This document shows, piece after piece, positions 8,113 through 14,590 of a stretch of 19,262 nt of DNA. The notes under the pieces are model-generated. The model was not told the origin of the DNA, did no database searches, and was given only the letters and a program-made list of their open reading frames with translations. Where the stretch lies: the NCBI GenBank assembly GCA_958370325.1, contig CATXJW010000036.1, positions 1-19,262 of the forward strand. The letters are read 5' to 3'. This stretch comes from an uncultured Collinsella sp. (lineage in GTDB: Bacteria > Actinomycetota > Coriobacteriia > Coriobacteriales > Coriobacteriaceae). The position numbers were made by a program, and so were the translations under genes. Each line of letters opens with the position of its first letter. Positions within the stretch are counted from its first letter, which is position 1.

Positions 8113-9711
8113 ATGGATCAAAAGGCTTCCGCAAAGGTCCTCGTACTCGACTTTGGTGCGCAGTACGGTCAGCTCATTGCCCGTCGCGTCCGCGACCTCA
8201 ACGTGTATTCCGAGATTGTCCCCTGCGACATCTCGGCCGATGAGATTCGCGAGATGAACGCCTCTGCGCTCATCCTTTCTGGCGGCCCGGCCTCCGTGTA
8301 CGCCGAGGACGCTCCGTCCATCGATCCCGCCATCTTTGACCTTGACCTTCCCGTCCTGGGCTTCTGCTACGGCCATCAGATCACGGCCGTGACGCTCGGC
8401 GGCAAGGTCGGTCACTCCGAGGTGGGCGAGTACGGCCGCGCCACCATCACGCGTACGGCCGGCGCCAAGCTCTTTAACTCCACGCCTATGGAGCAGACCG
8501 TGTGGATGAGCCATCGCGACGCCGTTTCCGAGGTGCCCGAGGGCTTTACCGTTACCGCCAGCACCGACGTGTGCCCGGTTGCCGCCATGGAGTGCGTTGA
8601 GCGCAAGATCTTCACCACGCAGTTCCACCCCGAGGTCAAGCACTCCGAGTATGGCCAGCAGCTGCTGAGCAACTTCCTGTTTGAGATCTGCGGCCTGGAG
8701 CCCAACTGGAGCATGGACAACCTGGTCGAGACCATGACGGCCGAGTTCCGCGAGAAGGTCGGCGACGACCGCGTGATTCTGGCCCTGTCCGGCGGCGTCG
8801 ACTCCTCCGTCGTGGCCGCTCTGGGCGCTCGCGCCGTGGGCAAGCAGATGACCTGCGTGTTCATCAACCACGGCCTGCTGCGCAAGGGCGAGCCCGAGCA
8901 GGTGGAGGAGGTCTTCACCAAGCAGTTTGACGTCGACTTTATCCACGTCCACGCCGAGGACCGCTATGCCGAGCTTCTGGCCGGCGTGACCGAGCCCGAG
9001 GAGAAGCGTCGCATCATTGGCACGCAGTTCTGGAAAGAGTTCTTCGCCGTGGCGCAGCAGCTCGAGACCGATGGCAAGCCGGTCAAGTACCTGGCTCAGG
9101 GCACCATCTACCCCGACATCATCGAGTCCGGCGCGCGCAAGACGGGCGGCAAGACGGCCACCATCAAGAGCCATCACAACCTGATTCCGTTCCCCGAGGG
9201 CGTACACTTCGACCTCATTGAGCCGCTCGACCACTTCTTTAAGGACGAGGTCCGCGCGCTTGGTCTGGCACTGGGCCTGCCGGGTCACATCGTGTTCCGT
9301 CAGCCCTTCCCGGGCCCGGGTCTGGCCATCCGCATCATCGGTGCGGTCGACAAGGAGAAGCTCGAGATCCTCAAGAACGCCGACGCCATCGTGCGCGAGG
9401 AGCTCGACGCCTACAACCAGCGTCTGTTTGAGCAGACCGGCGAGCGCAACTCCGAGCACAGCTGCTGGCAGTACTTTGCGGTCCTGCCCGACATCAAGTC
9501 TGTCGGCGTTATGGGTGACGAGCGCACCTACCAGCGCCCGATCATCCTGCGCGCCGTCGAGTCCAGCGATGCCATGACCGCCGACTGGGCCAAGCTACCC
9601 TACGACGTGCTGGCCCGCATCTCCGGCCGCATCGTTGCCGAGGTTCCCGGCGCCAACCGCGTGTGCTACGACATCACGTCCAAGCCGCCCGCGACCATCG
9701 AGTGGGAGTAA
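8113..9711 (+). CDS. guaA: GMP synthase (glutamine-hydrolysing)
   Basis: This 532-residue enzyme converts XMP, ATP and glutamine to GMP in the last step of guanine nucleotide synthesis. The N-terminal class I glutamine amidotransferase domain has nucleophile C85 in LGFCYGHQ and the His/Glu pair in FHPEVKHSE. The ATP-pyrophosphatase domain begins with the PP-loop LSGGVDSSVVAAL. The C-terminal dimerisation domain ends with the invariant IEWE. GAGGGGG (8101-8107) precedes the ATG at 8113. The gene is intact although its 3' end is the apparent insertion point of the downstream element; integration at guaA usually regenerates the terminal codons. Length and motifs are fully normal. Confidence 0.98.
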   Translation: MDQKASAKVLVLDFGAQYGQLIARRVRDLNVYSEIVPCDISADEIREMNASALILSGGPASVYAEDAPSIDPAIFDLDLPVLGFCYGHQITAVTLGGKVGHSEVGEYGRATITRTAGAKLFNSTPMEQTVWMSHRDAVSEVPEGFTVTASTDVCPVAAMECVERKIFTTQFHPEVKHSEYGQQLLSNFLFEICGLEPNWSMDNLVETMTAEFREKVGDDRVILALSGGVDSSVVAALGARAVGKQMTCVFINHGLLRKGEPEQVEEVFTKQFDVDFIHVHAEDRYAELLAGVTEPEEKRRIIGTQFWKEFFAVAQQLETDGKPVKYLAQGTIYPDIIESGARKTGGKTATIKSHHNLIPFPEGVHFDLIEPLDHFFKDEVRALGLALGLPGHIVFRQPFPGPGLAIRIIGAVDKEKLEILKNADAIVREELDAYNQRLFEQTGERNSEHSCWQYFAVLPDIKSVGVMGDERTYQRPIILRAVESSDAMTADWAKLPYDVLARISGRIVAEVPGANRVCYDITSKPPATIEWE

Positions 9712-9712
9712 G
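9697..9712 (+). other. Candidate left attachment site (attL) at the guaA 3' end
   Basis: The last guaA codons, ending TGGGAGTAAG (9703-9712), recur as the same 10-mer at 9949-9958, and variants recur through the next 530 bp. The 3' end of guaA is an established integration hotspot for genomic islands, and a tyrosine integrase gene follows in the same region. The exact crossover cannot be set because the matching right end is not in the window. Confidence 0.45.
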
Positions 9713-9804
9713 CCGATAGGGCTTTGACCTGCACTTTTTAGTGCCGCACTGTGCTGCTGAGTTTCGTTTTGTACGAGAGTCACGGCAAAGCCGCCAGCGA
9801 CATT

Positions 9805-10241
9805 GGTGAGTAAATCCGATTATCGAGCCTCTGTTCCCGCGTCGGAACGGAGGCTTTTTCTTTGGCTATTTACTCCCTTTCACCTGCAATTTCGCGATTT
9901 ACTCCCCGTGTTTCGAGACGGCAAGGCACGGGGCGGTATTCGGAGGAATGGGAGTAAGGATTTATCCCGAGTGAGTAGACGCGCGATTTTTGTCCCCGAG
10001 AACGAAAAGGGGCCGTTTTAGGTCCTTTGAAACTCAAATCGAACTCAATAGGCCTTTTGACGGTCTCTGTGCGGCGTTTTCCCAGGTCGTTAATGGGGAG
10101 TAAAGAATCTCACCGTCTCAAGGAAAGCGGGAGTAATCAGGGGAAATGCCGCGGGGTACCGCCGTGTGCCGCCATGTAAGCCACCGCGTCATTTACTCCC
10201 CAGGTGCGCCGAAAATGCCTTTGCATGCAATGGGGAGTAAA
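9805..10241. repeat. Cluster of direct and inverted TGGGGAGTAAA-type repeats
   Basis: Plus-strand copies: GTGAGTAAA (9806-9814), TGGGAGTAA (9949-9957), TGGGGAGTAAA (10094-10104), CGGGAGTAAT (10128-10137), TGGGGAGTAAA (10231-10241). Minus-strand copies, read as TTTACTCCC or TTTACTCCCC: 9869-9877, 9898-9907 and 10192-10202. Three copies are identical over 11 bases. The last two are inverted around a 28-bp spacer that contains the palindrome TTGCATGCAA (10221-10230). They may be integrase or excisionase binding sites, or relics of repeated insertion at guaA. Confidence 0.72.
9826..9863 (+). terminator. Strong intrinsic terminator downstream of guaA
   Basis: AGCCTCTGTTCC (9826-9837) pairs with GGAACGGAGGCT (9844-9855) over 12 bp with one T-G wobble and a 6-nt loop, followed by TTTTTCTTT (9855-9863). 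It lies 114 nt after the guaA stop codon. Confidence 0.88.
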
Positions 10242-10328
10242 AACTCAACATACGCAGGCGTGAGCGGCGCTCACCGCCTAGCTTGGCGTCCTGATTCGGT
10301 TGCGCTGGTTGCGAAATGCGGGGAGCCG

Positions 10329-10742
10329 CTACAGCGAGGCTTTCCAGTCCTCGTATTCGTCGGCGTCGATCTCGCCGTTCTCGAGCTGCGCGCGCTTCTC
10401 TGCCCACAGCTCGATCGCCGTCGCGGCTTTGGGCGCGTGCGGAGCCTTGGGGTTCAGGGAGAGGCCCGTGCCGTCGGCGGAGGGAACGATGCCGAACGAG
10501 TCCTCGAGCCGCACGAGCAGCGACATGAGGTCGCCCGCGGTCTCGACGCCATAGTCCTTGAGGGCGTTGACGGACACGCCGAGCGCCGCGGAGATGGACT
10601 CGAGCAGCTCGGGCTTGACGGCGCGGACGCCGCTCTCGTAGTGGCGCACGGCCCCCTCGGTCAGGCCGACGGCCTCGGCGAGTTGAGCCTGCGTCATGCC
10701 GCGCGACTTGCGGTACCGCCTTATGTTTTTGCCTACGGACAT
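10329..10742 (-). CDS. XRE-family repressor of the integrative element
   Basis: The protein has 137 residues. The N-terminal HTH (about 5-62) begins IRRYRKSRGMTQAQLAEAVGLTEGAVRHY, a canonical Cro/C1 fold, ending with LGVSVNALKDYGV. The C-terminal half (about 70-137) carries SLLVRLEDSFGIVP and an acidic tail, GEIDADEYEDW; I know no enzymatic motif in it. AGGAGGAGG precedes the ATG at 10742. The gene diverges from the xis-int genes across a 140-bp region holding three good and one degenerate operator copies and two facing promoters. One operator lies between the -35 and -10 of its own promoter. The protein is most likely the master repressor of excision and integration and of itself, as in a temperate phage. 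Confidence 0.85.
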   Translation of the reverse strand: MSVGKNIRRYRKSRGMTQAQLAEAVGLTEGAVRHYESGVRAVKPELLESISAALGVSVNALKDYGVETAGDLMSLLVRLEDSFGIVPSADGTGLSLNPKAPHAPKAATAIELWAEKRAQLENGEIDADEYEDWKASL

Positions 10743-10773
10743 GCGCCCTCCTCCTGGAATTACGTATCAGCAC

Positions 10774-10802
10774 ATCTTATCAGCGTACGTAAATGTACGC
10801 AA
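10774..10802 (-). promoter_or_regulatory. Promoter for the element's XRE repressor gene
   Basis: On the minus strand TTGCGT (10802-10797) and TAAGAT (10779-10774) are separated by exactly 17 nt, and the start codon lies 31 nt further on. Operator copy O1 (10784-10799) overlaps the spacer and the -35, consistent with autoregulation. Confidence 0.65.
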
Positions 10803-10807
10803 TTCTA

Positions 10808-10836
10808 TTGACAGTACAGATACGTACGTTTACTCT
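10808..10836 (+). promoter_or_regulatory. Promoter for xis-int
   Basis: A consensus -35 TTGACA (10808-10813) is followed after 17 nt by TACTCT (10831-10836), which fits the TAnnnT form of a -10. Operator O2 (10813-10828) covers the spacer, and O3 lies just downstream, where it could block initiation or clearance. The hexamer pair is 46 nt upstream of the xis start. Confidence 0.65.
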
Positions 10837-10882
10837 GAATCTGTAAACCGTACGTATTCGTACGCCATTGATTGGAGGAGCC

Positions 10883-11086
10883 ATGGACGAGAAGGTGGCG
10901 AAGACGCCGAGGCCGCACATGCTGGACGCCGACGAGGTCGCGGAGCTGCTGAGGATCAAGAAAGGCAGCGCCTACGAGGTGATCAGGAAGATAAACGCCG
11001 AGCAGGAGGCGCGCGGGCGCGTGGTTATCCGCGGACGCGTCCGGAGCGACGTCTTCGACGCCCTGTACTTCCCGGAGGTGGACTGA
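10883..11086 (+). CDS. xis: Excisionase-like small DNA-binding protein
   Basis: The ATG at 10883 is chosen because GGAGGAG (10874-10880) lies just upstream; an in-frame TTG at 10868 would sit before that site. The 67-residue product has a MerR/excisionase-type winged helix: the segment LDADEVAELLRIKKGSAYEVIRKIN (about 14-38) is the recognition HTH, and RGRVVIRGRVRSDVF forms the wing. The family binds bent DNA at attachment sites and directs integrase towards excision, and can also regulate transcription. Its stop codon is one nt before the int start, so the two are translationally coupled. It is the first gene behind the operator-controlled promoter. Naming rests on context and fold, since the sequence is short. 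Confidence 0.72.
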   Translation: MDEKVAKTPRPHMLDADEVAELLRIKKGSAYEVIRKINAEQEARGRVVIRGRVRSDVFDALYFPEVD

Positions 11087-11087
11087 C

Positions 11088-12158
11088 ATGCCCGTGTACA
11101 AGGATGGCAACAACGGCACGTTCTACGTGCAGTGCTACTACCGCGACGCCCGCGGCTCGAAGCGCCACAAGACGAAGCGCGGCTTCTCCTCCGAGGTGGA
11201 GGCCGCAGTGTGGGAGAGCCAGTTCAAGAGCCTTAACGGCGGGGCCATGGACATGACGTTCTCCGAGTTCGTCGAGGTGTACGCCTCCGAGGTGAAGCCG
11301 CGCGTACGCGAGCACACGTGGATCACCAAGGAGTACATCATCAACGACAAGCTCGTGCCGTTCTTCGGAGACATGCGCATGTGCGACGTGAGGCCGATCG
11401 ACCTCATCAGGTGGCAAAACGAGCTCACCGAGCACCGGGACGCCGACGGGAAGCCCTGGGCGCCGACGTACCTGCGCACGGTGAACAACCAACTGAACGC
11501 CATCTTCAACCACGCCGAGCGCTACTACGGCCTCACCGACAACCCGGTGCGCAGGGTCGACAAGATAGGCTCGAAGAAGGGCGGCGAGATGCAGTTCTGG
11601 ACCAAGGACGAGTACCTGAGGTTCAGCGAGGCGGTCATGGACAAGCCGCTGTCGTTCCACGCCTTCGAGCTGCTGTACTGGACGGGCATACGCTGCGGCG
11701 AGCTCCTGGCGCTCACGCCGTCCGACTTCATGCTGGATAGCTCGCGGCTGCGCATCAACAAGTCGTACCAGAGCCTCCACGGCGTGGACACCGTGACCGA
11801 CCCCAAGACGCCCAAGTCCGTGCGCACGATCGTCATGCCCGCCTTCCTTCGCGACGAGATGGCGGACTTCATCGAGATGCGCGACGACGTCGCCCCCGAC
11901 GAGCGCCTGTTCGCCGTGACCAAGCACTTCCTGGCCCACGAGATGGAGCGCGGGTGCAAGGCGTCGGGCGTGAAGCGCATCCGCATACACGACATACGCC
12001 ACAGCCACGTGAGCCTGCTGATCGAGATGGGCTTCTCCGCGCTGGCCATCGCCGAGCGCATGGGCCACGAGGCGGTGGACATCACCTACCGCTACGCGCA
12101 CCTGTTCCCCACGAAGCAGGACGAGATGGCCGCCGCGCTCGATGGAGCGAGGGGGTAA
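11088..12158 (+). CDS. int: Tyrosine recombinase integrase
   Basis: This 356-residue protein has the full phage-type integrase layout. The N-terminal arm-binding domain (1-50) has the FYVQCYYRDARGSKRHKTKRGF pattern of AP2-like or Tn916-type domains. A SAM-like core-binding domain (about 56-150) follows, then the catalytic domain. Active-site residues are R202 (TGIRCGELLAL), a Lys in the beta-hairpin (K240 or K243), H301-x2-R304 (HDIRHSHVS), H327 (ERMGHEAVDIT) and nucleophile Y336 (YRYAHLF). All are present, so it should be active. An arm-binding domain predicts short repeated binding sites near the ends of the element, which the TGGGGAGTAAA cluster upstream could provide. It is coupled to xis and followed after 5 nt by an RHH gene. 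Confidence 0.95.
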   Translation: MPVYKDGNNGTFYVQCYYRDARGSKRHKTKRGFSSEVEAAVWESQFKSLNGGAMDMTFSEFVEVYASEVKPRVREHTWITKEYIINDKLVPFFGDMRMCDVRPIDLIRWQNELTEHRDADGKPWAPTYLRTVNNQLNAIFNHAERYYGLTDNPVRRVDKIGSKKGGEMQFWTKDEYLRFSEAVMDKPLSFHAFELLYWTGIRCGELLALTPSDFMLDSSRLRINKSYQSLHGVDTVTDPKTPKSVRTIVMPAFLRDEMADFIEMRDDVAPDERLFAVTKHFLAHEMERGCKASGVKRIRIHDIRHSHVSLLIEMGFSALAIAERMGHEAVDITYRYAHLFPTKQDEMAAALDGARG

Positions 12159-12163
12159 GCAAG

Positions 12164-12589
12164 ATGCCGTGCGAGAACAGCGCCCGCAAGCGCAGCAAGA
12201 CGATGGCGTTTCGCTGCACGCCCGAGGAGCACAAGCTCATATGCGAGATGGCAGCCTGGAGCGGCATGAGCAGGCAGGACTACATCATCGCCAAGCTCAC
12301 CGATACCCAGGTCGAGGTGAGGCCCTCTGTAAGCGTGCAGAAGGCGTTGAAGGACTCGATGGCGGAGTTGTCCAAGGAAGTACGGCTGGCGGCCTCCTAC
12401 GGCGAGCTGAGCGAGTCCCTGCAGCAGAGGATCGAGCTCGTGATGAGGTTCTTCCTGGCGCTCGGCGAGGGGGTTGAGGCACCAGTGACGGAAGCGCCAC
12501 CGCAAACCTCGCATTTGGAAGAGCCGACAACATCCGTCATGGATGCGGGCTCCGACACCGCAAGCATCTTCGAGATGGGGCGCATGTAA
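12164..12589 (+). CDS. Ribbon-helix-helix protein, MobC/relaxosome-like (putative)
   Basis: The ATG at 12164 lies 5 nt after the int stop, so the gene is probably cotranscribed with xis-int. The 141-residue product starts with basic residues (ARKRSK), followed by TMAFRCTPEEHKLICEMAAWSGMSRQDYIIAKL (about 10-42). That pattern of a strand followed by two helices is seen in ribbon-helix-helix proteins and in MobC-type relaxosome accessory factors. The middle (50-110) is helical and the last 35 residues look disordered. MobC proteins help a relaxase open the transfer origin, but no relaxase is in the window, so it may instead be a DNA-binding accessory of the integration module. It ends 3 nt from the convergent DUF262 gene. 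Confidence 0.65.
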   Translation: MPCENSARKRSKTMAFRCTPEEHKLICEMAAWSGMSRQDYIIAKLTDTQVEVRPSVSVQKALKDSMAELSKEVRLAASYGELSESLQQRIELVMRFFLALGEGVEAPVTEAPPQTSHLEEPTTSVMDAGSDTASIFEMGRM

Positions 12590-12592
12590 GGT

Positions 12593-14296
12593 TTAACGCC
12601 AGACCTCCAACGCCTTGTCCGCAAGCCATTCGGCGCGATCGGCGATATCGCCCTCGTCCCAAGACTCCTTCTCCAGGGCGCCGGCCATGGTCGCAAGGCC
12701 GGCGGCGCAGAGGGCAAGACCGTCCTTGTATCCCTTTCCCTGCTTCTTGGTGGGCCAATCGGCATCGCGGATGGAGGCGTTGAGCGAATGCGTGATGATG
12801 GCGAGGTTGCCGAGCGTGAGGAGCTTCCTGTCCCTTCGCGTGGCAGCCTCATCGTCGAGGGCTCCCCATTTGTTGCGCCACTTCTTGGGCATCATGTGTT
12901 CGAGGGTGTACTGGTTGAACCCGAGCAGGGCCGTGCTGCTCATGCCTGGGCGAATGGCGCTTTCCAGCAGATAGAGGACGCCCTTGGACTGGAGGTTGTA
13001 CAGACACGATTCCTCGAATGCCGCTCGAACCTCGGCGTCGCCGGGCATGTACGTCGTCGCCTCGTCATTGGCTTCGAGAGCCTTCCTCAGCGCCTCCGCG
13101 TCCTTCACCTCGTTCAAGATCAGCGAGGTGAACAGCCTGTTGTAGTTCTTCGTGGTCGCCTGAACCAGCATTCGGCGGACGATGTAGCTCTCAAGCAGGG
13201 CGTAGATCTTAGATTCCTCGCTCGAAGACTCCGCGTTCTTTCGAACGTAGAGCACGTACGGGATGAGCGTCGAGTTCTTGAGGCCGAATATCAGCACGTT
13301 CAGGCGCTCGACGCCGGGGGCGGAGGGGATGTCCGCGTCGCAGCAGCTTGGGTCAAACGTGGACTCGAACACCTTGGCATACGCCTTCATGCTGCTGAGG
13401 ATCTCGTCCTTGTCTCCGTTGCAGTACCTGCCGATGAAATCCTTGTAGGACTGGAAGAGGTTGGACGTGCGCGAATAGAAGAGCTTGTCCTCGGTCGTGA
13501 CGCCACGCCTCTTGTCCTGGACCAGAATCTGGAGGAACGCGTCGAAGAAGAGGTCGACGAGCGTGCGCTTGATGCGCCCGGTAACGATCTCCTGCTCCCA
13601 ATACTCCCTCTTCTCAGCCGTGGGCTCGAAGACGTCTTCCCAGCACTCCTTGAACGCCTGCTCGTTCTCGCGGTTGAAGAAGTAGTTCTTGAGGAGCTCC
13701 GCCGTCGTCAGGCGCACCCCGAGCGAGTTGATGGTGTCGAATATCTGCTGCTCGTCCTCGCCCTCGGTGAGGTCGATGCAGACGAACTGGACGTTCGACT
13801 TGATCGTGTTCCTGTCGACCTTCTCCGGGTCGATATTCTTGAGGAAGTAGTTGTAGGCAAGGACGATGGCCGAGGAGCCCTCGAGGGGTTCGCAGCCCGT
13901 GGCGCTGACGACCTTTTCGAAATCCTGCCGGTCGTACTTGCCGTGCCGCAAGGCGACATCGCCGGTCTCCAGGACGAAATCTCGCTCAAACAAATTGTTG
14001 GTGCCGTTTTTTGCACAGAGTGCCTTGAAGAAGATGACCATGGTCGTGAGTCGCTGCTGGCCGTCGATGACGGTGCGAACCTCGGAGACCTCGGACCAGG
14101 TGTTGCCGGAGGAGGCCTGCTTCAGGATGATGGAGCCCAGGAAATAGGGCCGCTTCGAGGCCGTGACGAACTCCATGTCGCCGAGGAAACGCTCCCATTG
14201 CTCTTCTCCCCAGACGTACGCCCTTTGGTAAAAAGGTATTTCGAGCAGGCGCGATCCGTTGAACACGCCGCTTATCGTTGCTTTTCCTGCATCCAT
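12593..14296 (-). CDS. DUF262/DUF1524 single-chain nuclease (GmrSD/BrxU-like, type IV restriction)
   Basis: This is a 567-residue fusion. The N-terminal DUF262 domain has IPFYQRAYVWGEEQWERF (20-37), the nucleotide-handling motif DGQQRLTT (78-85) and FDTINSLGVRLTT (187-199). The C-terminal DUF1524 domain has an HNH-type core: H467 in LEHMMP, N497 in LGNLAI and N506 in HSLNAS. The family includes GmrSD and BrxU, which use nucleotide hydrolysis to cut DNA with modified, often glucosylated, cytosines in phages. Fusion of the S and D parts in one chain is common. It lies downstream of the type III restriction-modification genes on the same strand and may be a second defence layer. The start at 14296 lacks a well-placed ribosome site. 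The family assignment is strong; its substrate is not known. Confidence 0.87.
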   Translation of the reverse strand: MDAGKATISGVFNGSRLLEIPFYQRAYVWGEEQWERFLGDMEFVTASKRPYFLGSIILKQASSGNTWSEVSEVRTVIDGQQRLTTMVIFFKALCAKNGTNNLFERDFVLETGDVALRHGKYDRQDFEKVVSATGCEPLEGSSAIVLAYNYFLKNIDPEKVDRNTIKSNVQFVCIDLTEGEDEQQIFDTINSLGVRLTTAELLKNYFFNRENEQAFKECWEDVFEPTAEKREYWEQEIVTGRIKRTLVDLFFDAFLQILVQDKRRGVTTEDKLFYSRTSNLFQSYKDFIGRYCNGDKDEILSSMKAYAKVFESTFDPSCCDADIPSAPGVERLNVLIFGLKNSTLIPYVLYVRKNAESSSEESKIYALLESYIVRRMLVQATTKNYNRLFTSLILNEVKDAEALRKALEANDEATTYMPGDAEVRAAFEESCLYNLQSKGVLYLLESAIRPGMSSTALLGFNQYTLEHMMPKKWRNKWGALDDEAATRRDRKLLTLGNLAIITHSLNASIRDADWPTKKQGKGYKDGLALCAAGLATMAGALEKESWDEGDIADRAEWLADKALEVWR

Positions 14297-14335
14297 CCTT
14301 AAAGCCCTATCTATCCTTTGCGGTTATTGCTGGCG

Positions 14336-14366
14336 GGGTCAATTTTATCAATACGCTGCTTGACCC
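14336..14366. repeat. Inverted repeat between the small ORF and the DUF262 gene
   Basis: GGGTCAA (14336-14342) and TTGACCC (14360-14366) form a 7-bp inverted repeat around 17 nt that include the stop codon of the small ORF (14348). There is no T tract on the minus strand, so it is a weak hairpin or regulatory site. On the minus strand its 3' arm TTGACC could act as a -35 for the DUF262 gene, but I see no good -10. Confidence 0.3.
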
Positions 14367-14566
14367 TTTAATGTTCCCGGTCCTTGCCGTCTTCTCCCCA
14401 GAAGGTGCTCGAAGATGATGCGCAGGTCCTCGTCATCAAGGCAGCCGCCCTCGAGGCAGCCACGGTCGATGGTATCGATCATCGTCTGCCCCTTCTTCTT
14501 CGAGCGGTCGTAGATCACTGTGTCGAGGGATAGCTCCCTGCCGTCGCGCGTGAACATCTCGTGCAT
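14348..14566 (-). CDS. Small ORF in frame with, and just after, the DUF4238 gene (hypothetical)
   Basis: The 72-residue frame has GC-rich third positions through most of its length, like its neighbours, which suggests it is or was coding. I recognise no family. Visible features are TRDGRELSLDTVIYDRSKKKG, two cysteines in GCLEGGC and the acidic segment DDEDLRIIFEHLL. The last dozen codons have a different composition. No Shine-Dalgarno sequence precedes the ATG. It lies in the same frame as the DUF4238 gene, separated only by a TGA and eight sense codons, so it could be an independent small gene, a translated extension of the DUF4238 protein by read-through, or the remnant of a longer gene. 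Confidence 0.4.
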   Translation of the reverse strand: MHEMFTRDGRELSLDTVIYDRSKKKGQTMIDTIDRGCLEGGCLDDEDLRIIFEHLLGRRRQGPGTLKGQAAY

Positions 14567-14590
14567 GAATTCGGCACTGTTCGCTTGACT

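Larger units (their letters stand above)
9712..10328. other. 617-bp non-coding region between guaA and the element's repressor gene
   Basis: No convincing gene is visible. It holds the guaA terminator (9826-9863), the TGGGGAGTAAA repeat cluster, a small GCACT/AGTGC hairpin (9731-9744) and a bulged hairpin at 10257-10278 (GTGAGC with GCTCAC). The last could help end the minus-strand repressor transcript, but its T tract is about 10 nt away. Open frames at 9803-10021 and 10146-10811 run across the terminator or promoter region and look accidental. Confidence 0.65.
10759..10864. promoter_or_regulatory. Operator array: three 16-bp CGTACGTAnnnGTACG sites plus one degenerate copy
   Basis: O1 CGTACGTAAATGTACG (10784-10799, plus), O2 CGTACGTATCTGTACT (10828-10813, minus) and O3 CGTACGTATTCGTACG (10849-10864, plus) share the consensus CGTACGTAnnnGTACn. 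A weaker site at 10759-10774 keeps TACGTA, G and AC. Each site is a near-palindrome with CGTAC and GTACG arms. The array spans both divergent promoters, as expected for the binding sites of the adjacent XRE repressor; binding itself is inferred. Confidence 0.75.

Noticed and set aside
7969..9459. 496-codon open frame antisense to guaA
   Set aside because: It is the mirror of a certain gene in GC-rich DNA, its product has low-complexity Leu/Val/Ala/His composition, and it has no recognisable domain.
9803..10021. 72-codon frame downstream of guaA
   Set aside because: It runs through the strong terminator at 9826-9863 and two repeat copies and resembles no protein.
10146..10811. 221-codon plus-strand frame across the repressor gene
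   Set aside because: It is antisense to the XRE gene, runs through its promoter and has no ribosome site.
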